Shown: piece by piece, positions 44,593-57,514 of the stretch
How the letters are laid out: every line of letters starts with the position of its first letter
Position numbering within the stretch: position 1 is the first letter of the stretch
NCBI GenBank assembly: GCA_002633005.1
Contig: NMRA01000145.1
Span: 464,010-528,009, forward strand
Direction of reading: 5' to 3'
Origin: Phoronis australis
Taxonomy: Eukaryota > Phoronida > Phoronidae
DNA length: 64,000 nt
Made by a program: the position numbers and the translations under genes
Notes under the pieces: model-generated
Told to the model about the DNA's origin: nothing
Seen by the model: the letters and a program-made list of their open reading frames with translations, nothing else
Databases searched by the model: none

Positions 44593-46938
44593 ATGTTCTG
44601 TTGTGTGCCGCATTGCAGCAGTTCATCAAATAACTGTAAACTTTCGTTTCATAAATTCCCTAAGGATGAAGTTCTTCGTCGTAAATGGATTTGTAACATT
44701 CGAAGGGATCCTGGAAGACATTTCAAGGTAAATGAAGTGCTGAAATAAATATTTTATCGTCGCAAATTTACTTAACGTAATTCGTACCGATCAGCTGAGA
44801 TTGATCGAGTGATATCTGCCGACTTGTCTTGATCATGTGTCAGTTCACTGTCGCAATTCCTTTCAAGCTGTGTTTTAACTTTCGGCAGGCTGTCAAGACT
44901 GTGACACAGTCTTAGCACATTTTGATAGATTTACGGTCGATTTGAATTACCTAATGAACCAGTCGTTTCACTCTGCCTGTTGGTGTTGCCAAGCAGTCTC
45001 TCAGACTCCCGGGGGTGATCACATTCACGGTCAAATCGGACAGGTTTCTGGAACTTCGGTAACTTCTACCTGCTCGTTGAACATAACTATCTGACTACCG
45101 AAAACATTTTTCAAACACTATTGACTAATCTCGTTTGTCTTTGCAGGTAGCTCTTGCGTAATTTATTTAACTTTTTGATTTTGTAGCTGACTGGAAGTAC
45201 AACAGTGTGTAGTGCACATTTCAAGCCTCATGACTATGTGTTTAATGGCTACTCCACAAGAAAAAAACTAAAACCTGGTGCGGTTCCTACAGTTTTCAAC
45301 TGGGCAGAAAATAAAATGAAGCGAAAATCACCAAAGAAACGATCAAGCTCGACAACAACGGTGTAAGTAGTAGTGACATATGACACTGACTGGTGCCTAC
45401 ATAATATGAAAATTTTACGATTGGAATTTTAAATGACAGTTAGTTGTACAAACTTTAAAGTCACTGTTTATGTCAAAAGATTGCTAAATCTACCCGGATA
45501 AAATTTGTTTTGATGTTGATCGTGCAAACTCGAATGTTGTTTCTGACTACTTTACATTGGCAACAAGTATAATTTGGAATACTTTCACAGCTGAAAAAAT
45601 GACAGGAGGAGGATTGGAGGGGATATTTCTCAAATTCCTATGTGTTACTGTTTTTCCAACCCAGGAATTGTAGGACCAGTTAAGGCTGGATAGATGGTTA
45701 AAATCATTCGAACATGGAGTATTGATATGTTTGATGCTGAATTCCTCAATCTAAAGATTGTTAACATTCTGACATTTTACAGGTCATGTCCCTTAAGTGT
45801 AACTGAAGTTGAGGCGCTTAGTAATGAGCTTGAACGAGACGGGGATTTGTGTTCAACGACAGATGTCCAAGATGTATCTCAACATGTACCTTCTCAAGAT
45901 CATGATTATGCAGTGCCTCAAGATGGTGTACCTGACCAACTTCTTGCAGCACAGAAAGAAATTGAGAGACTTCAGAACTTAGTAACAGAACTCCAACAAG
46001 AAAAGTGTTTATATTCACGCTTGGCTACTGATGAGAAAACTGTACTATTCTACACAGGGTTTAAAGATTATGAAACACTGATGTCATTCTATCGTGTCAT
46101 TGAGCCATCCGCAGCTAATATGCTCAGGTACTCGCAGTACAGGCGACGTATTCTAGGGGAAACAAAACAAAGTCGGATATGTTTTGCACCACAGTCCATT
46201 CCATTAGTCGATCAGTTTCTCTTAGTACTTAGAAGACTTCGGCTGGGCACTACAGACAGAGAGTTGTCCGATTCATTGAAAGTGAGTGAGTCGACAGTCA
46301 GCAGGATTTTCATTTCATGGATCAACTTTCTATATTTTGTCCTTGGGTCTTTGCCTTTGTGGCCTTCAAGGGAGACAGTGCAGCAGACCATGCCAGATGC
46401 TTTTAAGGAAAGTTACAGTGCGACACGTGTAATTTTAGACTGCACAGAAGTTTACATTCAAAAGCCTTCGAGCTTGGTGCTAAACACAGAGTTTTACAGT
46501 CACTACAAGGGCAGGACGACCTTGAAAGGTTTGGTTGGGATTGCGCCTTCAGGAGCGGTGACGTTCGTCTCCAAATTATATCCAGGGTCCATTTCAGACA
46601 AAACTATCACACGCCAGTCAGGTATTCTGGACCTAATTGAGGAAGGTGACTCTGTCATGGCAGACAAAGGCTTTTTAATTCAGGATTTGCTGGAGAAAAT
46701 CAATGCTCATCTTATAATTCCTGCATTTTTAACAAGCTCAAGAACACAACTTGAAAGTTCCGAAATCAGTGAAACCCAAGCCATTGCACGTTTGAGGGTG
46801 CATGTGGAGCGCGTTATTGGCAGAGTGAAGTGCTTCCACATATTTAAGGGTGTATTACCTTTGTCACTTGCTGGGTCAACAAACCAGATTTGGAGTGTGT
46901 GTTGCTTACTGACCAATTTTCAGGGTGACATTTTGTAA
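44593..46938 (+). CDS. THAP-domain DDE transposase, three exons, 488 aa
   Basis: Exons are 44593-44727, 45187-45362 and 45783-46938, with GT-AG introns and matching phases (0, then 2). Exon 1 plus 2 encode a THAP zinc finger: MFCCVPHC (C3, C8), KLSFHKFPKD, RKWICNIRRD, VCSAHF (C53, H56) and LKPGAVPTVF. This domain binds the element ends in THAP transposases. A basic tail (KRKSPKKRSS) follows. Exon 3 has a short coiled coil (AAQKEIERLQNLVTELQQEK, ~158-178), an HTH of the DDE_Tnp_4 group (~255-284, TTDRELSDSLKVSESTVSRI) and the catalytic core with D323 (VILDCTEVY), D398 (VMADKGF) and E446 (VHVERVIGRVK). No stop or frameshift is seen, so the gene looks functional. The longer frame upstream of 45783 is intron read-through. 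Confidence 0.92.
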
Positions 46939-48204
46939 CGTGTATTTGTAAGTTATAAACACTGTGTTGTATTGTGGAGTTGGCCATTTCTGTACATTAA
47001 ACACATATTACTCTCCTCATTAAGTGTTGAAGTAATCCACAGGCAGTCAATCGTTTAACAGTTTATGGTACATTGCAGTTGACTGCAACGGAAAAGTTTT
47101 CCACAATATGACATCCCAGTGAAATTTTGCTCAGTCAAATTAAAAAAAATGAAATTTTCGCTTCATTTTGTGCATTGTAGAGCTGTTGTCAACAAACACA
47201 AACTTTGCGCATTTTTAACAATGCTCTGAGCATTTGATCAATTGGAAAATGTCAATTTTGGCAATCAGTTTTGTTGAAGGAAACTTTACCGTAAGTTCAA
47301 GTACTGCATACAGCTGTACCATGAATTTCCGAAAGATCACCCAGGGTGCTTTCAGAAAATGCACTTTGCGGCTTGAATTATTTTCCTGAAAAAGCGAACC
47401 ATAAGCGCCCTTTCCAAGGAAAACAGGAGTGCTTTTCGGGAAAGCCAGTTTAACATAGGGAAGCGTTTGCATATGAAATTTATGTAATTTTAGACTTAAA
47501 ACAATTTTCTGATGCCTGCATGAGTCTGGTATTACAAAAACTGTCTTGTCATGTAGTAATCTAAAATCCCCGTTACATGTGCGGTTGCTCAGATAAACCA
47601 TGGTCATCTAGCATTAGTCTACAGAAAAATACGAAAGCCATAATGATTAATTAATTACAGGTTAACTGTCGGGACATTATATTTTTTGTAATATTGTAAT
47701 ATTTAAATTTAACTAAAGCGAAAACAAAACACCAGACAAAACTATTTCTTAGAAAAATTCTCATTTTGCTTCGATACCATCAAACTGTTTAAATCAAAAT
47801 GTAAACGACAAATGTAAAATTTCCAAAATAGCACCCATGGACATTCTTTCAGGGGGGGGGGCACTCTTTCAGAAATTCCTGGTTTCTTAGCCAATAAAGA
47901 AATTATCTTGTCCGGTGTTTAAGACTTTGCTGTCAACTGCCCCGTGACACTGCTGAGATTGCATCTTGCATCGTTTCAATTCAAAGAAATCTATGAGACC
48001 ATTTATATCAAAAGTAGAGATTTCTTCAATTTGGGATAAAATGCGACACCCAAATGCAGTCAAATTAGCAGCATGGAAGTGTACAAAATGTGAAAACACT
48101 GAATAAAGTCAACAAACACATTCCTGTATTGCTTTGAAAATTTGTACAGTATTTACATATTTAACATGGACATACTTGTGGAAAAACAGGAGCAAGGTTT
48201 AAAT
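46939..48204. other. Inter-gene spacer inside the transposon
   Basis: Lies between the two convergent stops. ATTAAA at 46996 is a possible poly(A) signal for the transposase. A G-run lies at 47851-47860. A 130-codon frame at 47215-47607 (-) is not recognisable. Confidence 0.4.
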
Positions 48205-50950
48205 CTACTTCTTCAGTTTGACAATGGCTGGCAGGAAGTGACTAACAAAAAAACTATCCAACTTTCTTTTCATTTCCCGAAAGTAGTCACTGTCCATCAA
48301 AATTCTCTCACGAAAGTACGTGTCCCCACACATAACAAAAAAGTCGCACCATTCTGCTCCTGTGATAGCCATTTGTCCAATGCATTGATCGTAATATGCA
48401 TGGCTACGCTTCAGCTCCAACCCGTTCTCGCTGTCATTTAAATATGCAACCTCAGCAAGGGTTTCCTTGGTGGAGCATTTCACCTCCAAAAGTCCCCACT
48501 GAGGTTGTCCATCAGGGTCAAATACGCGGCGATCAGGGCTGCACCCTAAGTGACAAGCCGATGGGTTTATGACAAAGCCAATGTCGTGAAGATCAACTCC
48601 AAACGTTTCAGAGTATTTTTTCGCAGCCACAGCCTCGTGGTCAATGCCATATTGCATGGCTGGCGTACTGCGGACTTTTTTTGTAAGCATGTCTGTGGCC
48701 AACTCCTCAAACTTGCTACGCCGAGCTGTTACAGACCTAAACTTCGACGCTGTTAGTCGCAGCTCGCGTAGCCTAAACCACTCGGGGCATTCACTTTGCT
48801 TTCTTGTCTCTCGCTCGTACTGAAGTGACTCTAGTAACGTAGTTTGTAGAGACTTAAGCACAATTTTCTGCGCATCGCTTGCTGCATCCATGTCGATCTC
48901 CATGGGGGGTAGTCGGGGGATGTCCAATTCGGGGGGAGTGCAAGGACCCAAGAAAACCATTTCTGGGACTGATTTTTCTTGATATGATAATAACGAACCC
49001 TTCACTACGGGTCCAAAGTTTGAGTCCACTAAGGGTAAGTTGTCGCTGACGTTCCAAATCTTTACCCATTTGGGCGGCTTCCCTTGATTTGTAAAAGTGG
49101 GCATCAGCTGGTCGACCATGCTTGGCACCGTGCTGAGCGGCGTGGAAAGAGGGTTCCACAACGTTGACTTTACGCCCTCTTCCACCCGCTTGCGTTTCGA
49201 TGAACCTTCACCAGTTGACGAGGGGAAGACTGGCTTATTGACAATCACATCAGTGACAGGTCGAGTTGCGAAGCCCTTTGTTCGTGGGGGAATGGTCCAG
49301 GTGCATCGCTCGTCTGTTTTCGAAACAATTTCTGGGATCTTCTTTAACTTCAAGTTTTGGTAGTGATTTATCTGAAACAGTAGTGCAACTTGATGTTGGC
49401 AGAATCCCCTTCCTGCAGTACACGAACAGCTGTGCTCTGTGATGTCAACACCATTGACATTTGTTAGTGTAAACTGAAAAAGAAAGTTAAGATTGAACTG
49501 ATAAGTTTGGACAACTATATTACCATGTTCAAAAGCAATTTATCTGGAAGTTTTGAGAAAAAAATTCACGCCAAAGCCAAATGACTGCTTTAAGTGTCAA
49601 ATACATTCAGTCTCACAATAACTTTCAACTGTCTTGCAAATTTTACAATTGTATCTTACATGGGTAACACCGCATATTCTCTCAATATTGAAAGACATGT
49701 TACCAAAACAAAGTTATTAGCCACAATAATTAAATTCCATGTGTTGCTGTTTAAATAATTGGTCAACGCAATTACAAGACAACAAATCCGTAAAAAGTAA
49801 TGGTTGAAGCAGCCATGAACCTGCATTCCCTCACAGAAAATGTAATGTATAATTCAAGTGATGTAACAGCTATACAACTGATCTTGTAACTTCTCATCAG
49901 CTCACGTGTGAATAGGTTTCATGTCTGTTGAAATAGAAGGTAGGTTTATAACTGCATTACCTATTGAGAGTGGGTAAGTGACTAAAAGCAAGTACAAATA
50001 CCTTAAGGGAATGTGGCTTCTCATTTTTCTTGAAACTTCTGTAGCAGCTGCACCTGACTTCATGACCGCTTGCACAGGCTCTCACTGAAAGAATCAGGAA
50101 CGTCAAGTTATTAAAATTCAAAGCAACAACAGACAAATTGATTCAGGTGCTGGATATGGAGTGATTGGAAAGCATGCAGGAGCTACAGCCCGGGGACACT
50201 CAATCTCAATTTATTAGGAATGGTAGAGACGTGCTGCCCATATGGGTCATATTTTTCAGTGTTTTGGCATAAGTTTGGGTAGCTTTTTGCACAATTTTTG
50301 AAACTATAATTTGTGTGTCATTTTGCATTAAGTTGCAGTGCCCCCCCCCCCCCTCCAGGCACCCGGGAGCTGCATATTTACCCATTAGACAAAAATGGGG
50401 TTACGTAATTCCCAACAAAGAGTACGGACATAAACTCTTCTGCCTTTTAAAATAAATACAAATCTCGTACTCAATGCGATTTTCACTATCTTACTTAGGG
50501 TGATTGCAGAATGTGGCTTTGTCAAACTTTTGACGAATTTCCGATAGTCAGCACCAATCAATGCAGTACAAAGACTAAGGACTCGAGACCCGAATAACAC
50601 AAAACTGACAAGAGCTATAACCATGATTAAACTGCATCAAATTCCACCATTTCTTCGATAGTTATAACTTTCAGAGCATAAAAACCGAAACCCACGTCTG
50701 TTTTCGTTCGTTTTGTGACGGGCACACTGTCGCGGAAAGAAACCGCGGGAAAACTGCTGAATTTCCGACGACTCAAAAACTAAAACTTACCTTCTACGTT
50801 GTGAATATAATGATCCCAAAAGAACTTGTAGCCTTTCTGAGTTGAATTTTTCGGCGTTTTTGTATATTTTTGGGAAATAGCGTCCACACTGGAAAGACTG
50901 ATAATTGGTAAACCGTCAATCAATTTTGACCAAGCACTGGGAGCTTCCAT
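48205..50950 (-). CDS. SWIM zinc-finger + YqaJ nuclease, three exons, 503 aa
   Basis: Exons (- strand) are 50950-50791, 50084-50002 and 49473-48205; phases fit exactly. The N-terminus MEAPSAWSKLIDGLPIISLS leads to RACASGHEVRCSCYRSFKK and a SWIM finger with C97, C99, C106 and H108 (CSCTAGRGFCQHQ). After a proline-rich linker, residues ~310-490 form a YqaJ / lambda-exonuclease-type PD-(D/E)xK domain: RLTASKFRSVTARR, YGIDHE (E361), HLGCSPDRRV (D395), GLLEVKCS (E411, K413) and YYDQCIGQM (Q448). The family processes DNA ends 5'-3'; here it probably assists transposition or repair of donor sites (inference). All catalytic residues are present. A prediction from the last exon alone would miss both the start and the SWIM finger. 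Confidence 0.92.
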
Positions 50951-50967
50951 TCTGATGCGTCGTGTAA

Positions 50968-51016
50968 CCTCGTTTTCGAGCCGGGCGATTGCAGCGCCGC
51001 TAAAGCGTGAAAGTAG
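50968..51016 (-). promoter_or_regulatory. Right inverted motif pair of the transposon
   Basis: Mirror image of 44509-44556, read on the - strand, starting 18 bases before the nuclease ATG. Confidence 0.55.
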
Positions 51017-52645
51017 AGACGATTTTTGTTGCTATGGGAAAGGAAGTTTTGATGTGTCTTCTTCAAGCTAAGATTGAATTTTTTCCCATGTCGTGCTAGA
51101 AATGCCAGCTACCAGTTACATTTTGATTTAAATGGATTTTTGCGTTGCACTATAGGATTTTTGTTCCTGCTAATGTTGTGTTCATTCGTATCATAACTAG
51201 GTGACCGGGGTCCACCCTGGGTGAAATTGGGAAAGCATGGAAGATGACGCAAATTAAAGGCAACCATGGGGAGAGATTTGAGTGGTGATCATTTGGGGAG
51301 AAATAATTGTAGCCACTGATGCTCAAGAATTAAAATCTTCTGTCACTTTTGACTGGCATTTTTTGTTTTATGTGCTATTTGAGGCTCGCTTGCTACACCG
51401 TTGTCAGTGTAACACGCGCGTAGGAATCTCTGTGTCAGTGCACTCTTTGCGTCAGTTCACGTATATGTGTAGACTGGCATTCTAGTTTGACAGCTCAGTT
51501 TTCACAGGCGTGTTTTACCTGTTGAAGTTAATAATTATTATATTATTTACAACACTGTCGTGTTTTTCGTATTATTATTTTGAGAACCGTTCATCTTAGA
51601 AATGAGTGCTGAGCAAAATAAAAGGACTTTTGTGTTCCAATAGGTCTTGTTTTCTTCAAACAAAATGCAGATTTTTGAAGGGGTGTGTGGATATGCACCA
51701 AACACTAAACCTAGCATAGCTTCAAAAACCTACGGGTTTGAGTCGCATGAATGGAGTCGACATATTGTGAAACTTTTATGCTGGTAAGTCGCATCAACAC
51801 CCAAATGCTTAAATACTGGTTCGGAGCAGGTAATTTGGACACCACTGAAAGTATCATTTTTTCAACCGTAAATATCCATATCTGTCATTTTTCCGAAACC
51901 GCAAATTCTAGTGGGGCACGTACTATCATGCTCGGCCTCTTGTATGGCAGAAGAACAACTGCGTGACCTCTTTATATGTCCAATAACATTACCCCTCTGG
52001 TCGTATCCACTGTTCTCTATTTTAACTTTTAATGTGCTCTCGAAGATCTTGATTAGTTTTAGCATAAACTTTGCTAATAGTGGGGGGGGGTGGGGTGAAC
52101 CTTTTCAAGCGCAGATCCAGGGTTTTGTCCAGGGCGTCCGAAAATGAACCGGCATGCACAGTAGGCAGTGCGTAGGATTCTTAGTCCACTGCGGGGTTCG
52201 AAGACTGACCAGGGAGGTGGTTTAGGTCTCCTTTTAGAGCGAAACTTGCTTCTCTGTAGTATGAGACGGTGATGGGGGTTGTATTAACTCATCAGTACAG
52301 TACAGTTGACTTTTTTCTGCTCTGTAATCCTGTAATAGATTTTCATGGTTGCACCTGCAAAACCCAGTTTGTTTCGTCACTGATGTAGCAATATGAATGA
52401 TATTTGTTTGGCATCTTGCTCGATAGATAATTTCACAACCAGGTAGCGCCACCTAGAGTCTTTTAATCTAACTGAGAGTCACAGATTAACAGGAAACTGT
52501 GTGAGTGTAAGTTATGTAAAAAATTGACTACACAAAAACAATGAAAGAGACAAGATTTTTTATTCTTGCGTTCGACTCAACAAAGACAACAGCTCATGTT
52601 CCAAAAAATTTTCGATATAAATTTGGGAGAGCGATTCCAAACCAG
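51017..52645. other. Intergenic, no gene recognised
   Basis: Only short frames. A G-run lies at 52081-52095. Nothing else could be supported. Confidence 0.35.
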
Positions 52646-52960
52646 TTTTTTATTATGAGTCCAGCGTCCGCAACTGTATCTCCTAAACCTCTCATAGGAC
52701 CTTGGTGAGATTTGGCAGATGTGTTTGCGTGACTGAGCTGACGACAGATGGCGACGAATTTCGGACCTATTCGACTATTGGTGTGCCCCCTAGCACCAAT
52801 TTTTATTTTTTTACGTTTACCTCTACGCCTTCGGAGGTCTTCAACGTATTTTCATAAAATTTGGCATATAGGCATCTATTAGTGAGATGTCAGTCGACGT
52901 CATTTTAGATACTGCGACTACTGCTGCCCCCTGGTGGCAGTTTCTATAGTTAGATTTTTT
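52646..52960 (-). repeat. Inverted relative of the 20626-21390 repeat, with CTCF-like motifs
   Basis: On the - strand it shows the same ordered words as the earlier array: CTGCCACCAGGGGGCAGCAG (52940-52921), a GACNTC...ACTAATAGATGCCTATATGC block, GAAGACCTCCGAAGG, GTAAACGTAAAAAA, GCTAGGGGGCAC (52795-52784) and GAGGTTTAGGAGATACAG. The first motif is a full match to the vertebrate CTCF core. Confidence 0.75.
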
Positions 52961-55584
52961 TGTGAAATTTTAACTTTGGCCAGTACATTTCTATCGAGGA
53001 AACGATGACACATGCATGTTTGAGAGCGAAATTTCAATATTATTCTACTATTCTCTTAAGATATTTTGTTTTCTGTCTATTATCGTACTTGAGGATGACT
53101 ATTGTAACGCCGTTTACATGCTGAACTCCAGAGTCATATTCATTTCCCACTTCTAACTTTTAATTTGGCCAAATCTAATATTGTTTACATGCAAGTTTTA
53201 GAATGAGTCTAACCTGTGCTGACACAGCAGTCAGTGACAGTTTTAGCGCTTTGGAAACCATTCACATGTCTTACCTGTGCCCCTCCCCCGTCAGCAGTAA
53301 ACTGATGCTATGCCCTGGTAACGTCCACCTTATTACCTGATAACAATTTTTACAGGATGCTAATCGCTTTACCGATCCCACCCAAATCTGATTTTGTCAC
53401 TTGTTGTAACACTCCCATGAGAGATAAAAACGACATCTCTTAAAAATATTGAACGCACGGGTTTCAAAATTTCATTGTGGCTGAGGCTTACACCTAGCAA
53501 AATGATCTCAGTACAAATTAATACGCAAACTAACATGATAATAAAAGCCTTTTGCCATAATAGGGAACTTAGAATGTAAATTAATTGAAAAAAATCAGTA
53601 ATACAGGCTGAATTAAGTTCACGTTAAGTATGAAAGTAGACATGCGTGGTTGTTACTATGGCGGCTGAGTACCGTAAAAGCATTCCTCCTTAAACTAGAA
53701 TTTGACAAGCATGATAATAAATAATGTGAAGCTATTAGGCACAAAAATTCAAGTAAGCTTCACACTTCATAATCCAAACGTAACCAGTTTGTGTAAACCA
53801 AGTAAGGTTTTTCATATTTTGCCGCTTTGATACTTTCTTGAAGTAAAAAGTAACTAGTAACAAAAGCCTGAATCAAAAGCACAGTTTATACGTGAAACTC
53901 AGACAATGTTGAGTCCTGTTGTGACACATAATCATACCTTGAACAGAAACTGACTTTCAAACAAAAAAAAAACGATTTCATGCAATTTCAATTATTAGAG
54001 TTTAGCAGAGTGCAAGGTCTATTGAATGGGCATTTCACATTGAAATAAATAGAAGATTCATGATACTTATGGCACAAGCACTGGAAAATTGTACAAAACT
54101 GGTTTTTTGTAGCAACGTGTCGACAAATGCATTATAATTACATCTTCACCAATGAAAATGTAGCCGGTTAGACAATTCATGCCTTTCAGTTCAGTTCAGA
54201 AAAGTCGCCATTACGGGTAGAACGTGAACTGTGAGTACTTTAACCACTCAATAAGTTGACACCAGCGTGATTAAATTCTGGTGTAAACTCTACAACTATA
54301 GCTAAAAATCTGATAACAAACCTATGTTTTGCTGTTTTGTTGGTCGATCGGTTTTAAGCCATTCACATTCTACTTTTTGGGACCTCACGCTGCTATGGTC
54401 ACCACGCGCGTTCAAAGTCGTGGTCGGTGGCTTATGACTGTCAGTAACATAGAGCGTCTAATCGTCGTCATGAACCTGTCATCTAGTACGCAAACACACG
54501 ACCCACTTGGCGAAGTTGGCCGGGTACGGCCCAAGCGATTACGTAAAATGCTTTGATTCAGAACCAAATTTTAAATTATTACCAACTCATTTATTACGGC
54601 AGTTAGTAGTACCAGTAATAAATACAAAAATTTTGTTGATCATTTATATCCTATGCGTAACGAATATGCTGGGGCTGAACCTTTTAAAGGGGGGGGGGGG
54701 GGTGGGAGATCGAACCCCTCCCCGAACCCCCCACACTTTACGGGCCTGCGTAGTGGAGTGAAAGCGTTTAGTAAGGCGTGTCTGTGGTCAGTGGCTCACC
54801 ATTAACGTCACGGTAGCTTGCGTATTTTTGCACTTTCTTAGATTCGAGAATCGTCGAACTTGGTCTCGAACCCAATGAGAAATACCGACGAACAACTTGA
54901 TGAATCTCGCTGACATGGTGGGGCGAATCGGGGGCACGCACCAGTGGGACTTGTTGACGGAGAGGAAGATTTGGGGTCAAAAGGGGGATGGTGGCGATCA
55001 GGAGCGAACAGTCTGAATTCTATCGTGACCAGCGGTCATCAATGAAGTCTGCGGTAAAAAGTCTTGGACTACAAAAGCAGTTATGTTAAGCCGATCCGTT
55101 ATACCAAACTTACCGGTAGACCAAAAATGGTAATGCCTTCCACCTTATGAATGGCAACTGATGTCATATGCATGTGTCTAGTGAGGTTTCAGTGTAGGTT
55201 TCGTGCAAGAATGTATGCCAGAATGCTGAACCTGTCTCTTGTCGCCAGTATGCACGCCCAAGATATCGTTTGTTTATGAAGAATCGGTCTTAACATGTGA
55301 TTTACTTTAATTAACAATTAATTAATAGCAAAAGCAGCAATTACAGAAAGGTTAAAGCTGCTGCAAACCTCGGTGAATTAGATCACTTACCGTTATGAAG
55401 TTGATCTCAACTTGTGAGTGGTTTTTGACTTGCAATAAATGACATTTTGTTACAGTTCATTACAAAAATTGACCTGCGTGACGAGCTAACCTGTGAATTA
55501 TAGTCTTAAGCAGCGGTTGATTCATAACCAGCCAAGAAATCGTATCTGACTTTCAGACTAATTTCATTACCCTAAGGGTTCCAG
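52961..55584. other. Intergenic, no gene recognised
   Basis: No gene or RNA signal was supported. A G-run lies at 54690-54702. Frames are short and without domains. Confidence 0.35.
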
Positions 55585-56210
55585 GAATCTGATTTTGAGA
55601 CCGAGAAACGTGGGGACGGAAGGAGCCAAAGTCAGGAGAACAGCGAATATTACAAACGTGACTGTAGCTTGTCTAGGAGCATTCGAACATTCATTTTGGG
55701 TGAACTGTGAGGGAGGAAATGCAAGTACCGGGAAACATTAATAGGGACGAAAACGAAAAAGGGCTAAGAAATGCCCTAACCAGAAAAAGCTATTACGGTC
55801 TTTGAGACTGAAATGAAAATGAATTTTGATATTTCAACGAAAATATTCTGCAAATTTATCCATCTTTATCCTAGAGAAGTTACAGTTGACTTGTTACTGT
55901 AGCAACATTTGTCCAAATCCACACGAGACGGCAAAATGTAAAAGTATGCGGAATGGATTAACTATGATTGATGTTGATGATAAAATTGAGTGTACCATTC
56001 CCAATAAACTCAAGCGTTTTCCTCTTGAGTTGCATGTTCTTGTTTGTTGGTAACAGAAATAAAATTCTAACCCGGTGTTTAATGTTGTGCGCCCGATTGT
56101 AAAAGAGTACAAGGCGCAATCGCTTTTTGTTCTTTAGACATTTAAACATAGCGAAATGGAGCGACGTTCTTGGCAAGAGAGGTACATGTACATGAAGTTT
56201 TCCAGAAATG

Positions 56211-56285
56211 ACCAGTGACTCGGAATCAAACCCCGCTTCCTACAGTGTATGCAGTAGGAGTCGGACGCCGCTGTGCCACAGAGCC
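56211..56285 (-). other. tRNA-like segment (possible SINE head)
   Basis: On the - strand it shows an A-box-like TGGCACAGCGGCG and a B-box GGTTTGATTCC 40-50 bases later, at normal tRNA spacing. The acceptor and T stems pair poorly and the anticodon loop is irregular. A tRNA-derived SINE or dead tRNA is more likely than a functional gene. Confidence 0.35.
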
Positions 56286-57514
56286 AAATCTCACGAACTA
56301 AATTGGAAATATTTTTTTCAAAAGCGGTTTTAATGCTATATATAGCACCGTCGGACAACGACGAGAATTAATGATTTGTATCAGAATCCCATAACACCAC
56401 GGGTTTTGTTGTTTAGTAGCCAAGCTAATAACTGAACGCCGGGTTTTACCATCCAAAAATAATCCCCAAAATACGTCTTTCCGCAGTAAAACCTTTTAAA
56501 CAACACGGATTAAAGCAAAGAAAATTTCCCGGAGACCCCTTCGGGTCATGGTTACCTCAAACCAGCGTTCTATAGACGCAAGACGCTTGCGAAGAGAATT
56601 TTCTATCATAGTTCAATGTCCAGTCCTTTCAGTGTCTGCCGTTTTACAAGGAAACATTAGTTAGCTTCCGAGCAAAAAATATTCGCCTTTCATTCGACGA
56701 GTGATTTTTGCTTGATCTTGCTTCATTATGAGTTTCTCTCGTGTTCAAAACGTACTTCAGAGGAAGGTCCCGAAGAACAAGTTTTTTGCGGTACTAGCGA
56801 GACCACGAAGGCGAAAGTTTACTGAGCAAGCTCGGGAATTTCAGTGTTCATTACATCACTATCTCGGATCATTCCACGAGACTGTAATGGGTAGTAAGCT
56901 ACATTATTCCAACTTCATAAGGCAATTAAGATTTCTGCCAGCAAGTTTCTGGTTTGCACTACGTTACGCAGTCCACTTTATGCGAATAACTCCGTGTAGT
57001 ACTGACGAACAACTAAAAGATTAACTTCAGATGTTGCCCCCTGACGACTTGGATTTTTTACCACTTGTTCGAATTGAATGAGGGATGTCCCTATCCACGA
57101 AATAGATCGGGAGGTGCTCGGCTATATTTGGTGGGTTTTGTGGATGGGAAATTGAAATACCAACCTTTCAGTAGAGAGTCGGCAGGATGCGATTAACCAA
57201 ATTCAATCCAGATTAAGACGCACACTTGTTAGGAGCTTCTGTAAAAATCACCTCGTAGAGTTTTCCAGCTTTTCACACAAATTATAACTGAGAGGCACGT
57301 TCCGAATGAGCGGCATTCATTTATCTAAGTGAGCGACAACAACTGTCGACGTCTGCAACAACAGTAAAACAAAGGAGCATCCGAGTCATAACCAACACAA
57401 GAGGTCGCTTTGTGGGAAAATTATTATTATTTCCTGATATGAGCTGATCGACCCACAACAGACAAGGCAGAAATAAAGAGATCAACATACTTTAGGATAA
57501 TCATTCCTTCTACA

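Larger units (their letters stand above)
44509..51016. mobile_element. Two-gene DNA transposon (THAP-DDE transposase + SWIM-YqaJ nuclease), ISL2EU-like
   Basis: The element contains a + strand transposase gene (44593-46938) and a convergent - strand nuclease gene (48205-50950), both open in all exons. Outside each start codon the same two words occur in opposite orientation: CTACTTTCACGC (44509-44520; complement at 51005-51016) and TCGAAAACGAGG (44545-44556; complement at 50968-50979), with 24 and 25 bases between them. The true outer ends could lie further out and no target duplication was confirmed. As I recall, a THAP/DDE transposase paired with a YqaJ protein is the signature of ISL2EU elements in Repbase. 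Confidence 0.8.

Noticed and set aside
45694-45782. Start of the longest transposase frame at 45694
   Set aside because: This part is intron 2; a clear acceptor at 45781-45782 and the THAP exons upstream give a better, phase-consistent protein.
48854-49159. 101-codon minus-strand frame inside the nuclease gene
   Set aside because: Overlaps the YqaJ coding exon in another frame and has no domain.
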